NCBI GenBank assembly: GCA_016795385.1
Contig: JAEUHI010000071.1
Span: 1 to 64,000 of the forward strand
DNA length: 64,000 nucleotides
Source: Verrucomicrobiales bacterium
GTDB taxonomy: Bacteria > Verrucomicrobiota > Verrucomicrobiia > Verrucomicrobiales > DEV007
Direction of reading: 5' to 3'
Shown piece by piece: positions 31,843 to 40,364 of the stretch (positions are counted from its first letter, which is position 1; the number at the start of each line of letters is the position of its first letter). A program made the position numbers and the translations under genes. The notes below the pieces were generated by a model. The model saw only the letters and a program-made list of their open reading frames with translations. It was not told where the DNA came from and did not search any database.

Positions 31843-33236
31843 AAGCGCCGGCGGAACGCCGTGCCCCCGCCCACCTCGTCGAACACGCCGGCGAGGAAAC
31901 CTCGAACCATCTCCGTCACGACCTCGTCGAGGCCGAACCCACCTGCATGCGCACGCGCACGCCGAGCATGGCGGTGCTGCACCGCAGCGCGGGATCCTAT
32001 CACTACACCCCCGAAGGACGCAAACTCGCCGACTTCACCTCGGGCGTGCTCGTCGCGAACCTCGGACACAATCCGAAGCGCTGGTGGAAGCGCGTCATGG
32101 AATACATGGCCCTCGAGGATGCCTGCGGCGAGAGCGGCTTCCACATGGGCGTGACCCTGACTTCGTACAACGCCGTCACCGAGATCGAACTCGAGGCGAG
32201 CCGTCGTCTTCTCGCGAATCTCCAGGCCGCTCCCGGCGGAGCCCGTCTCGAGCAGGTCCTCTGGGCCGCGAGCGGCAGCGAAGCCGTCCAGAAAGGCCTC
32301 TGGGCCGGACTCGCGAAACGTCCCCAGGGCGACGGCATCATCCTCGCGACCCGCGGTGGCTTCCATGGCAAGAAAGGACTCTCGGGTGCCGTCACCGGTT
32401 GCGAGACCGACAAGGAGCGCGATCCCCGCGTCCGTTTCATCAGCTTTCCCAAGGAGGAATGCCGCAGCCTCGAGGCGCGCAAGGAGCCGCTCGACCTCGC
32501 ACCCTATCGCGCCGAACTCGAGGCCCTCAAGGCCGAATTCGGCGACCGCCTCTGCGTCCTCATCACCGAGCCCTACCTTGGTGGCGGCGGATCGTATCAC
32601 CCGCAGAAGGAATACATGCAGATGTTGGCAGAGTTCTGTCAGGAAAACGATCTCCTCTTTTTCCTCGATGAAGTGCAGGCCAACTTCGGACGCACCGGCT
32701 CAATGTATGCCTACAGCGAATACGGGATCGAGCCCGACCTTGTCGCCCTCGGCAAGGGACTCGGCAACGGCATGCCCGTCGACGCCGTCGTCGGACGCGC
32801 CGATGTGTTCGCCCGCATGAGCTTCGGCGACGGGTCGGACACCTGGAGCGGGCACCCCCTCGGCTGCGCCGCCGTCCTCGCGACCCTCGATGAATTCGAA
32901 CAGACCGACGTGCTCGAGCAGGGCCGCCGCCTCAGCGCCGCGATCGAGGAGTGTCTCGTGAAACTCAACGAACTGCCCGCGATCAAGTACGTCCGCGGCG
33001 AAGGCACTGTCTGGGGCATCGAATGCCAGCCCGTCGGCGACCTTACCGCCGAACAGGTCGCCCAGGAAATCGTGCGACTTTGCTACCTCGGCGACGAGGA
33101 AGGGCGCGGAGTTCATTTGCTGGGACCTCTCGCCGGCAAAGTCATCCGCGTCGCTCCGCCGCTGAACATGCCGGTGGCGGAGTTGAAGGAATACTTCGAG
33201 GTGATGCACCGGATTGCGGCGCGGGTGGGACTTTAG
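31827..33236 (+). CDS. Class III (PLP-dependent) aminotransferase
   Basis: 469 residues from the ATG at 31827. Fold type I, subgroup III features: L-D-E-V-Q-A-N-F-G-R-T-G with the cofactor Asp, the PLP Schiff-base Lys310 in A-L-G-K-G-L-G-N-G, and W-S-G-H-P-L-G-C-A-A near the active site. Relatives include 4-aminobutyrate, ornithine and aminocyclitol aminotransferases; the amino-donor pocket cannot be read by eye. Co-directional with the Gfo/Idh gene and likely under the same GntR control. The coding frame is open far upstream, but that part lies inside the oxidoreductase gene. Confidence 0.88.
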   Translation: MTPTLQAPAERRAPAHLVEHAGEETSNHLRHDLVEAEPTCMRTRTPSMAVLHRSAGSYHYTPEGRKLADFTSGVLVANLGHNPKRWWKRVMEYMALEDACGESGFHMGVTLTSYNAVTEIELEASRRLLANLQAAPGGARLEQVLWAASGSEAVQKGLWAGLAKRPQGDGIILATRGGFHGKKGLSGAVTGCETDKERDPRVRFISFPKEECRSLEARKEPLDLAPYRAELEALKAEFGDRLCVLITEPYLGGGGSYHPQKEYMQMLAEFCQENDLLFFLDEVQANFGRTGSMYAYSEYGIEPDLVALGKGLGNGMPVDAVVGRADVFARMSFGDGSDTWSGHPLGCAAVLATLDEFEQTDVLEQGRRLSAAIEECLVKLNELPAIKYVRGEGTVWGIECQPVGDLTAEQVAQEIVRLCYLGDEEGRGVHLLGPLAGKVIRVAPPLNMPVAELKEYFEVMHRIAARVGL

Positions 33237-33314
33237 GAAATCTTGGCGCCCGACGCGTTTGTTCTCGTATAAGCTTGCCAAGCCTCTTGGTTTTGGTGAG
33301 CTTATTTCGACTTG

Positions 33315-35873
33315 ATGAACCTTGGATGCTGCCATTTTTCCTGCCGGGAATACCTCGTGGGGATTTTTGTCTGCCTTGGCGGTTTCATCCCTTTGTCCGG
33401 AAATTCCCAGGTTTCCGACTCGGCGAGACAGAATTTCGAATGGTTTGAAACGCTCGGTTATTCCGATCTAGGGCAGGCGCGCTGGGCGGAGATCTGGACC
33501 GGTAGCGATTCCTTCACGGTTTCAAGTGATCCGGAGCGGGCATCCATGCTCGCTTTCGTCACCGCTGAGACAGAAACGGAGTTTTCGATCTTCGGATTTG
33601 GCCTCTCTCAAACTACCTTGCGGAAAACGGATGGCAAAACGCCATCGAGTCCGCGCATCGGATTCGAGCAACGCCCTTTACGGGTGTTTGTCGAGAAGCT
33701 GCTCGCGAGCCATCGAACAAATGGAGACGACATTCCAAGGCTGTCGTATTGGCGTCTCCCATTGAAGAGCGAGACATTCGTGATGGCCTATGCTTGCTGG
33801 GCCAAAGGGGAGACGGACTTGGCGGGTCAACTCTATGCCGTGGCTGAGGCGATCCCCCTGCGAATCTCGGGGCGCGAGGAATCAAAGCCGATGCGGGAGG
33901 CGCTCGAAATCGAACTCGGACACGTGGAAATGTGGCGGTCGGTGCTTGAGTGTGGCGGTCTCACATTCGGATGGACTTTTTGGGATGGCCTAGCTCCCGC
34001 TTTGCTGCCCCGTGAAGAATTGGCGGCGGCCTTTCGCCGGATCGAACGCCACTTTCCGTCGTCACCCCATGTCGACGATGCGAAGGAGATGGCGGTTCGA
34101 TTGGAGCGGATGGTGAAGGAAGATCGCGAGCATCCCGCCATCCCTCCCGATGTCTGGGAGCAACTGCCGCTGGACAAGCGGATCGCCGAGTTGGTTTGGC
34201 GGCTGCGCGATCAGAACGGTCATCAATTCAGCCAGCCGGGCTGGTGCAGCGTTTTGGGATGGTCCGACGAGGGTGACTCCCCGGCCCACCAGCTCTTGAA
34301 AATCGGATATCCGGCGGTGCCAGCGCTGATCGAGACGCTGACCGACCGGCGGCTGTCGCGCTCGGTGGGATTTCACCGGAATTTCCACTATTCTCACGCG
34401 GTTCTCACCGTCGGAGATTGCGCCCAACAAATCCTCAATCGCATTACCGGGAGAAGTTTCTACGAACGCGATTCGACCTCGGGCTACATGACGAATGAGT
34501 TCAAAGAGGAGTTGGTTCAGGACGAGGCGCGTGAATGGTGGGCCGAGTTTCAGCGTAAAGGGAAAAAGCAGATGCTGATCGATTCGATCGCCTCCGGGAC
34601 ATTGCCACCAAGACCATTGGTGCAGCAGTTGGAGGCAGAGGCTCCGGATGCGGTTGTCGGCGCCCTGATTCTCGGGGCCGATGCGTCCAGGGCATCCGGC
34701 GGACGATTTCTTTCATCGTTCGTCGATGAGCTCGCAAAGCGGGAGGGACCCGAAGCCGTCCATTTTCTGAAGGAAGTCTTGCGGGAGCACCTCGACCCGC
34801 GCATTCGTCTCCGTGTCGCTGCGCATCTGTTGAAGCTCGATTTGGCGAGCGCACTGCCTGCGATTCTTGAAGAATGGAAACGCTTCCCCGCCGATGGGAG
34901 CTTGAAGGAACGGGAAGGCTTCTCTTCAGTGGTTGAATTGCTGGTTCGCAGTGGGGATGCGGAGGCCTTGCGAGCGCTCGTGGCGGATTGGGAAACGCGA
35001 AATCTCATCGAGCGCTTTCAAATTGTGAAGGCTTTAGGCGAGCCAGACTCTTCGACCGGGTTCTTCCCGTCCGAGGCGGACGGCATTGAGGCTTGGGGCG
35101 ACGAATCCGTTTCTCCCGAGGCACGGACCGTCGCCATCGAGTTGCTCGTCCGGGCGTTGGAGGATAGAGAAGTGCGGCAGGGGTATGGAGGGAGCGGGGG
35201 TGATTTCGAATTCGAGAGTCCGCAGGTGGGCGATTTTGCACTGTGGGCCTTGAGCCGGATCGACGGGGAAATGTTTCACTTCTCGCCTCGTGCCGGTCGC
35301 CGCCTCCGTGACCTTCAGCGGATCGAAGCGGCGAACTCATGGAGGGAGCGGCAAGGTCTGTCTCTCCTCCCGCTCCCCAAAGCGCCCGGACCCGCACTTC
35401 CCGAAGGCGAGGCGCTGAAAGTGGTGAGTGTGTTGCTCGAACCGGAGGGTTTCAAGGAGACACCTTTGGCACAGCGGGCGCTGGAATTGAAAGGAGAAGA
35501 TTTCGGAGAAAAGACCCTCCCGGACCTGCTCGACGCATACTTGTTGGATCCCGTCGCGGAGACGAGGGGGATTGCCATCGAAGCGTATCGGAGGCCCGAC
35601 TTGACCGGGGTTGAGTTGACCCTGCGTTTCGATGAAGCGGAGACCAACGCGCTCCCTGGTTCGACGAATTGGATTGTCCGGAGCAGCGGTAAAGTAGGAG
35701 AGCGTCGGTTGGTTGACGTCGAGCAGCGAATGACTGCCAAAATGTCAGAGGCTCCGGAGACGTGGAAGGCCCTGGAAAACCTTGTCCGCGAAGCCCGGTC
35801 GTCGCCACCCGCCACCTATTTCGAATTCGAGGCGAGCGTCCGCATTTCGGAAGCGTTGTCGATCAGTTTCTGA
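33315..35873 (+). CDS. Large secreted HEAT-like repeat protein of unknown function
   Basis: 852 residues from the ATG at 33315 (a TTG precedes it directly). A signal-like hydrophobic segment (Y-L-V-G-I-F-V-C-L-G-G-F) ends near G-N-S-Q. The central part has helical repeats with HEAT-like phrases (G-Y-P-A-V-P-A-L-I-E-T-L; R-I-R-L-R-V-A-A-H-L-L-K; R-T-V-A-I-E-L-L-V-R-A-L). The C-terminal 150 residues are beta-rich. I do not recognise a family beyond such PVC exported repeat proteins. Base composition is slightly less GC-rich than the neighbours. It converges on the MazF/antitoxin pair. Confidence 0.7.
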   Translation: MNLGCCHFSCREYLVGIFVCLGGFIPLSGNSQVSDSARQNFEWFETLGYSDLGQARWAEIWTGSDSFTVSSDPERASMLAFVTAETETEFSIFGFGLSQTTLRKTDGKTPSSPRIGFEQRPLRVFVEKLLASHRTNGDDIPRLSYWRLPLKSETFVMAYACWAKGETDLAGQLYAVAEAIPLRISGREESKPMREALEIELGHVEMWRSVLECGGLTFGWTFWDGLAPALLPREELAAAFRRIERHFPSSPHVDDAKEMAVRLERMVKEDREHPAIPPDVWEQLPLDKRIAELVWRLRDQNGHQFSQPGWCSVLGWSDEGDSPAHQLLKIGYPAVPALIETLTDRRLSRSVGFHRNFHYSHAVLTVGDCAQQILNRITGRSFYERDSTSGYMTNEFKEELVQDEAREWWAEFQRKGKKQMLIDSIASGTLPPRPLVQQLEAEAPDAVVGALILGADASRASGGRFLSSFVDELAKREGPEAVHFLKEVLREHLDPRIRLRVAAHLLKLDLASALPAILEEWKRFPADGSLKEREGFSSVVELLVRSGDAEALRALVADWETRNLIERFQIVKALGEPDSSTGFFPSEADGIEAWGDESVSPEARTVAIELLVRALEDREVRQGYGGSGGDFEFESPQVGDFALWALSRIDGEMFHFSPRAGRRLRDLQRIEAANSWRERQGLSLLPLPKAPGPALPEGEALKVVSVLLEPEGFKETPLAQRALELKGEDFGEKTLPDLLDAYLLDPVAETRGIAIEAYRRPDLTGVELTLRFDEAETNALPGSTNWIVRSSGKVGERRLVDVEQRMTAKMSEAPETWKALENLVREARSSPPATYFEFEASVRISEALSISF

Positions 35874-35908
35874 ATGCATTCCGGCGCGGGTGGGGCGGTG
35901 GAACGCAA

Positions 35909-36262
35909 TCACATCCCCAGCGCCGTCGCCACCGACTTTTCGATCCGTTTGAGATCCCCGGGGGAAACCTGACCCCATTTCTGTAGGAGCCGTTCCTTCG
36001 AGATGGTGAGCACCTGCTCGCATTTCACCCAGCTCGTTTCCCGGAGACTGTTCGTGGAATCAGGTTCCAGTTTCACGTGGGTGGAGACAGGCAATCCCTT
36101 CGTGCTCAGAGTCAAGACGATCGTGTTCGGATAGCGGGGATTTGAATTCGCGGCATCGGTTTGGATGACCAGAGCGGGCCGCCGGCCGAGTTGCTCTGAA
36201 CCGCGTCCGGGATTCCAATCGACGAGCCAAATCTCGCCGCGACGGGGATTCGTTTGGCTCAT
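35909..36262 (-). CDS. MazF/PemK-family endoribonuclease toxin
   Basis: 117 residues. Classic PemK/MazF start R-R-G-E-I-W-L-V-D-W-N-P-G-R-G-S-E-Q, then R-P-A-L-V-I-Q-T-D, T-I-V-L-T-L-S-T-K and V-K-C-E-Q-V-L-T-I. These toxins cleave mRNA at short specific sequences. The start overlaps the antitoxin stop by 4 bp (ATGA). The gene is complete and of normal length. Confidence 0.92.
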   Translation of the reverse strand: MSQTNPRRGEIWLVDWNPGRGSEQLGRRPALVIQTDAANSNPRYPNTIVLTLSTKGLPVSTHVKLEPDSTNSLRETSWVKCEQVLTISKERLLQKWGQVSPGDLKRIEKSVATALGM

Positions 36263-36525
36263 GAATCAGCGATGACCTGCGCCTGCGCCTCGAACGCGAA
36301 ATCGACATCGCTCTCGTTCTCCCGGGATTCGGCGATGGCGGTGAAATCGTCAAAAAGCCGTTTCTCCCGCTCTTGCACTTCGATCGACTGAAGTCCGTCC
36401 TGGACGAGGCGGTTCAGGCTTTGGTGGCGGGCTTTCGCCAAATCAGCTGCCCTTTCGTAGACCGACAATGGCAACCGGATGGTGAGTGTCTTGGTTTCAG
36501 ACATGGTGTCAGTATATGATGTCAC
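36259..36525 (-). CDS. Ribbon-helix-helix antitoxin partner of the MazF-like toxin
   Basis: 88 residues from 36525, or 81 from the ATG at 36504 (M-S-E-T-K-T). The ribbon-helix-helix core is T-L-T-I-R-L-P followed by helices Y-E-R-A-A-D-L-A-K-A-R and S-L-N-R-L-V-Q-D-G-L. The acidic C-terminal tail (E-S-R-E-N-E-S-D-V-D-F-A-F-E) probably occupies the toxin's RNA-binding groove. Overlaps the toxin by 4 bp. This is the second RHH-controlled toxin-antitoxin pair of the window. Confidence 0.87.
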   Translation of the reverse strand: MTSYTDTMSETKTLTIRLPLSVYERAADLAKARHQSLNRLVQDGLQSIEVQEREKRLFDDFTAIAESRENESDVDFAFEAQAQVIADS

Positions 36526-36573
36526 TTTTGAATGTCAAACCTCGAATCTCCGGATACCAATCGGCTGCGTCGA

Positions 36574-36631
36574 AGTAGTCAGGCGCTTTAGCGCGCTAAG
36601 ACGTGCCTGCGGGCTGAAGCCCCTGACTACT
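36574..36631. repeat. REPIN-like element: two inverted GTAG-headed hairpins
   Basis: Outer arms agtagtcagg (36574-36583) and cctgactact (36622-36631) are perfect complements. Each arm leads into its own small hairpin (gcgc-ttta-gcgc on the left, gggct-ga-agccc on the right). Each half starts with the GTAG tetranucleotide typical of REP sequences mobilised by RAYT (REP-associated tyrosine transposase) proteins; two opposed REPs form a REPIN. The right arm contains the stop codon of the response regulator. No RAYT gene is in the window. Confidence 0.75.
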
Positions 36632-37325
36632 TTTCAATCCGAAACCGATACCCCACGCCCCTCACGGTCTCGATGAGGCCCGTGTCCCCAGCGTCCTCGT
36701 CGAGCTTCTTGCGGAGTTTCGCGATGTGCTGGTCGAGGGTCCGGGACTCGGGGAAGTAGTCCATTCCCCAGCAGCGGTCGAGCAGGGTGTCGCGGTCGAC
36801 GGCTTCGCCGCGCCGTTCGTGGAGGAGTTTGAGGATGGCGACCTCGCGGGGCGTCAGCTCGATCGTTTCACCCGCACGTTCGGCGCGGAGTTCTTTCGGA
36901 TAGATTGTGATCGGCCCCATGACAAAGGACTCGCGTGGACGCGGATCGCTGGTCTTCTCCGTTCCCGCGGAACGACGGAGGGCGCTGCGGATCCGGGCGA
37001 GGAGTTCGTGGCGGCCGAACGGTTTGCGGACAAAATCATCGGCACCGAGCTCAAGTCCGACGACGATGTCGATCTCTTCGTTTTTGGCGGAGAGGAAGAC
37101 GACGGGGACGCGGGATCGTGTCGCTCGGATGCGGCGGCAGACCTCGTATCCATCGAGTCCCGGCATCATGATGTCGAGACAGACGAGGTCGGGTGATTCT
37201 CTCTGCCAGCGTTCGAGCGCTTCGTGGCCGTTCTCCGCCGCGCTCACCGCAAACCCCTCACCCTCGAGGCAGGCGACGAGGGCTTCGCGGGTGAGCGGAT
37301 CGTCTTCGGCGACGAGGATCTTCAT
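36627..37325 (-). CDS. OmpR-family response regulator
   Basis: 232 residues. Receiver domain residues 1-120 with acidic pocket E7-D8-D9, phospho-acceptor Asp51 in C-L-D-I-M-M-P-G and Lys in R-K-P-F. The C-terminal OmpR/PhoB winged helix (about 135-230) includes E-L-T-P-R-E-V-A-I-L-K-L-L, S-R-T-L-D-Q-H-I-A-K-L-R-K-K-L and T-V-R-G-V-G-Y-R-F. The start overlaps the kinase stop? In transcript order the regulator comes first: its stop-side abuts the REPIN and its start lies upstream; the kinase gene start codon region overlaps its end-coupled ATGA at 37322-37325. The kinase (stop 37322) precedes the regulator (start 37325) by transcription, with a 4-bp overlap indicating tight coupling. Confidence 0.93.
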   Translation of the reverse strand: MKILVAEDDPLTREALVACLEGEGFAVSAAENGHEALERWQRESPDLVCLDIMMPGLDGYEVCRRIRATRSRVPVVFLSAKNEEIDIVVGLELGADDFVRKPFGRHELLARIRSALRRSAGTEKTSDPRPRESFVMGPITIYPKELRAERAGETIELTPREVAILKLLHERRGEAVDRDTLLDRCWGMDYFPESRTLDQHIAKLRKKLDEDAGDTGLIETVRGVGYRFRIEK

Positions 37326-38917
37326 GAAGCAAGCGAATCGGAAAAGGGAATGACCTTGGCCGACGCGGCGGCGGGCAGGCGGAGTTCGAAGGTCGCCCCG
37401 GGTCCGTCCTGCGGAACGAGACGCAGGCTGCCGCCCATCGCCACGGCGAGGTCGCGGGCGATGGCGAGGCCGAGGCCGGTGCCGGTGACGCCTTCGGAAG
37501 GACGGTCGTCGAGGCGGTGGAACGGGAGGAAGATGCGCTCGTGTTCGCGCGAAGGTATGCCGGGGCCGCGGTCTTTCACGAGGATCGTGATCTCCCCGTC
37601 GTCCTCCGCCATCGTGATGTCCGCCAGTCCGCCGGACGCGGCGTATTTCTCAATGTTCGAGAGCAGGTTGCCGAGGATCTGTCGAAGCGAATCGGCATCG
37701 GCGAGAACACGTGTGGATTCGCCGCCAGTCACGACGATCTCGACGCCGCGGCGTTTCAGCGAGGGGGCGAAGGTTTCGGCGACTTCGTCGATGAGCGGTC
37801 GCAAAGCGAGCGGCGTGGACGCGGGAACCGGAGTCGAATCGCGACGGGAAAACGCGAGGACGTTGTCGATGAGCCGGGCGAGGCGTCGGGTTTCCTCCTG
37901 CACGCGGGCGAGTCGCTGGCGTCCCCGGACATCGGCTCCATCGGCGGCAAGGTCGGCGTTGAGGAGGATGTTCGTCAGTGGTGTCTTCAGTTCGTGGGAG
38001 ACCCGGTTGACGAAGGAAACGCGTTGCTCGGCGAGGCGGAGGGCGCGCCGCACCGTGAAGCCCGCGACGACTCCGGCGAGGAGCACGAGCAGGGCCAGTG
38101 CCGCCGCGAGCGCGAGCCGGTCGCGTCGGTAAGTGACAACGGTCCGCCTCCCGTCCCAGGATTCCACCTGCCAGCCTCCGAAGCGGGTCGCGAGGGTGCG
38201 GACGGAATCGGGAGAAGTGGTTTTGTCAGTTTCTCCCGCGGAGGCGACGGATTGATCGTGTAGAATCACGCGGTCGGTTGCGCCATCGGCTGCGATGGTG
38301 GTGAGTTGCTCCTCGATCCACGGTGCCAACGTTTCCGCGATGGAGACCTCGACGGGAGCCGGATCGACGAGCAGCAGGACGACCCGGCGGATCGAAACGC
38401 GCTGGTGGTAGAAACGTCCTTGTGGCGTCGTGATCCAGCCCGATTCCCCCTCGCCGCCGCCAAAAAGATCGAAGCCGCCGACCTCGACGAGGATTTCGCG
38501 ACCGGGCGGCCGCTCGCGGGGATCGATCACGGGGATGGGAAGGGCCGGGAATGTTTCGACGTCCGAGGCCGGAAGATGCAGATCGATCTTGCCTTCGGGA
38601 TTGAGGGTGGAGAGCTGCCGAACCCCGACCACGCCGTCGATGGCGTCCTGCACGCCGAAGAAGTGATTGAGATCGGTCCGGCAGATGCGGGCGAGGTGGC
38701 GTTCGTACTGGGATTCGAGGGCGGTGATCTTCTCCTGCAGTTCGTCGGCGAAGGTCTCCACCGCGGCATCCGTCCGGGGCAGGCGCTCGATCCGTTCCTG
38801 CTTCGCGAGCAAAACTCCGCCCCAGACAATCGCGGCAGCCACTCCTGCGGCGACGACGGGCAGGAGCAGAGCGAGCGAAGGACGTGAGGATGGAGCCATT
38901 GACGGCGATTCTCCCAC
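37322..38917 (-). CDS. Sensor histidine kinase, partner of the OmpR-type regulator
   Basis: 531 residues. A periplasmic sensor region lies between two transmembrane helices (about residues 13-33, L-A-L-L-L-P-V-V-A-A-G-V-A-A-A; and about 270-292, L-A-A-A-L-A-L-L-V-L-L-A-G-V-V-A). Then HisKA with His308 in S-H-E-L-K-T-P-L-T-N and HATPase_c with N box (L-L-S-N-I-E-K-Y), G1 (D-R-G-P-G-I-P) and G2 (G-L-G-L-A-I-A). The signal is unknown; the sensor region is not a recognisable Cache or PAS domain. It is the first gene of a two-gene operon with the regulator. Confidence 0.92.
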   Translation of the reverse strand: MGESPSMAPSSRPSLALLLPVVAAGVAAAIVWGGVLLAKQERIERLPRTDAAVETFADELQEKITALESQYERHLARICRTDLNHFFGVQDAIDGVVGVRQLSTLNPEGKIDLHLPASDVETFPALPIPVIDPRERPPGREILVEVGGFDLFGGGEGESGWITTPQGRFYHQRVSIRRVVLLLVDPAPVEVSIAETLAPWIEEQLTTIAADGATDRVILHDQSVASAGETDKTTSPDSVRTLATRFGGWQVESWDGRRTVVTYRRDRLALAAALALLVLLAGVVAGFTVRRALRLAEQRVSFVNRVSHELKTPLTNILLNADLAADGADVRGRQRLARVQEETRRLARLIDNVLAFSRRDSTPVPASTPLALRPLIDEVAETFAPSLKRRGVEIVVTGGESTRVLADADSLRQILGNLLSNIEKYAASGGLADITMAEDDGEITILVKDRGPGIPSREHERIFLPFHRLDDRPSEGVTGTGLGLAIARDLAVAMGGSLRLVPQDGPGATFELRLPAAASAKVIPFSDSLAS

Positions 38918-38933
38918 AGGCCGAGGCCCGGGA

Positions 38934-40274
38934 TCAACGTGAGAATTTCACAAAGAGGAGGACCTTCCGGGAAGGATCGGTCCAGCCCTTCTCATCCGGC
39001 GGGGACATCACGGCGACGAGGACGGGGACATCCACCGGCAGGCTGAGTTGCGTGTTCGGTCGCATCGTGTAGAACGCGGGCATGGTGACATTCGGCTTCC
39101 ATTCGCCATCGAAAAGAATGCGGTGGATCACGTCGCGTCCCCAGAACGAGGTGCACTCCGTTGCCAAGTTGAGGTCGAGGATACCTCCGGCCGGACTCAA
39201 AACCGGATCGACTTCGACGGTGGTACCGACGTTGCTAAGCTCGAAGGCGGTGGGAGTGGCGAAACCGTCCTCGGACGGCTCGTTGAACTCCATTGGATAG
39301 CGCATTTCCCGAATCGACTCGACCTTGCTCCGTTGGCCGCTTCGGATCCGGACCACCTTTTCCTCGACGACCCGGCCCCCGGCCTTTCCAACCTCTTCGC
39401 GCAGGCCTCCTCCGATCCAAGCGGAAAGATCGCCCCCTTTCATCAGCGAGGTATTGACCACCTCATGGCTCGCCTCGACCCAGGTGAAGACGAGCATGCC
39501 CTCCGTCGGCACCTCCTCCTTCACTGCCGCTTCCTCGAAGCGATGCAGGACAGGACGGACAAAGACGAGGGTGTGGTGGGACTCCGGCCGCTCGAGAGAG
39601 GACTCGCATCCGACGAGAGCCCATTGCTGCGGATCGAGCGAGGTCATGGACGTCACCTTCTGGGTGATGAACAGAGGATGGCGGATGTCGCCGTCCTCCA
39701 CTCCGGTCTCCTCCCGCAGCGGAGCCTCCCCGCTGTAGGTGACCCGCTCCGGGGCGAAGTTGAAATCCACGCTCGCGTCAGACGTGATGACGACGTCGGT
39801 TTCCGTGGTCGTACCGAGGTTGCGGCGCTCTAGCACGATCGGGAAAGGCAGACCGGCAGGGTTTTCGGTGAATTCGCTCGGATAGAACTGGAAGCGCACC
39901 GATTCCACCTTGGAGCGCTGCCCCGGTTTTCCCATCACCAGTGAGGTTTCGGCCAACGCGGCGTCTCCCGCGGCGATCCAAGTTTCAACTTCCTTCCGCA
40001 GCAGGCTCGCATCCAGGGACGCATCGTTTTCGGCGATCCACTTTTGCCAACGCTCTCGGGTGACATCGATATACTGAAAGGCTCCTCCGACGTTGATGTA
40101 GGTCTCCGGATCGCCACTGCCTTCTGTAGCAACCTTCTCCTTCTCCTTCAAAAAAGGATCGACCGGTGCGGCGGGAGCCGCGGCGGGCTTTGCCTCCTTG
40201 GGCGTTTCCTGGGCGTTGAGGGACGCTCCTGCGAACAGGAGCACGGCGAGGGGGATGGCGATAAAGGCTTTCAT
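38934..40274 (-). CDS. Secreted protein with two diverged secretin-like repeats
   Basis: 446 residues from the ATG at 40274, which begins a signal peptide (M-K-A-F-I-A-I-P-L-A-V-L-L-F-A-G) ending L-N-A-Q. An internal duplication is visible: repeat 1 has G-Q-R-S-K-V-E-S-V-R-F then L-E-R-R-N-L-G-T-T-T-E; repeat 2 has G-Q-R-S-K-V-E-S-I-R-E then F-E-L-S-N-V-G-T-T-V-E-V-D-P. The motif set (R-S-K-V-E-x-x-R, Y-P-x-E-F, x-N-x-G-T-T, V-D-x-N-x-A) matches the C-terminal beta-domain of PVC secretin-like proteins. No N0/N1 domains are seen, so it is not a standard secretin. It may be a binding relative of the secretin-like protein at 26380-27372. Confidence 0.65.
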   Translation of the reverse strand: MKAFIAIPLAVLLFAGASLNAQETPKEAKPAAAPAAPVDPFLKEKEKVATEGSGDPETYINVGGAFQYIDVTRERWQKWIAENDASLDASLLRKEVETWIAAGDAALAETSLVMGKPGQRSKVESVRFQFYPSEFTENPAGLPFPIVLERRNLGTTTETDVVITSDASVDFNFAPERVTYSGEAPLREETGVEDGDIRHPLFITQKVTSMTSLDPQQWALVGCESSLERPESHHTLVFVRPVLHRFEEAAVKEEVPTEGMLVFTWVEASHEVVNTSLMKGGDLSAWIGGGLREEVGKAGGRVVEEKVVRIRSGQRSKVESIREMRYPMEFNEPSEDGFATPTAFELSNVGTTVEVDPVLSPAGGILDLNLATECTSFWGRDVIHRILFDGEWKPNVTMPAFYTMRPNTQLSLPVDVPVLVAVMSPPDEKGWTDPSRKVLLFVKFSR

Positions 40275-40364
40275 CGTCCCGCATCTTGCCACAACCCGCG
40301 GCTCGCTGGGTCAACGCCGCGTCATTCTTTTGTAAAAGCTCTGTAAAAACCGATTCACCCGCCG

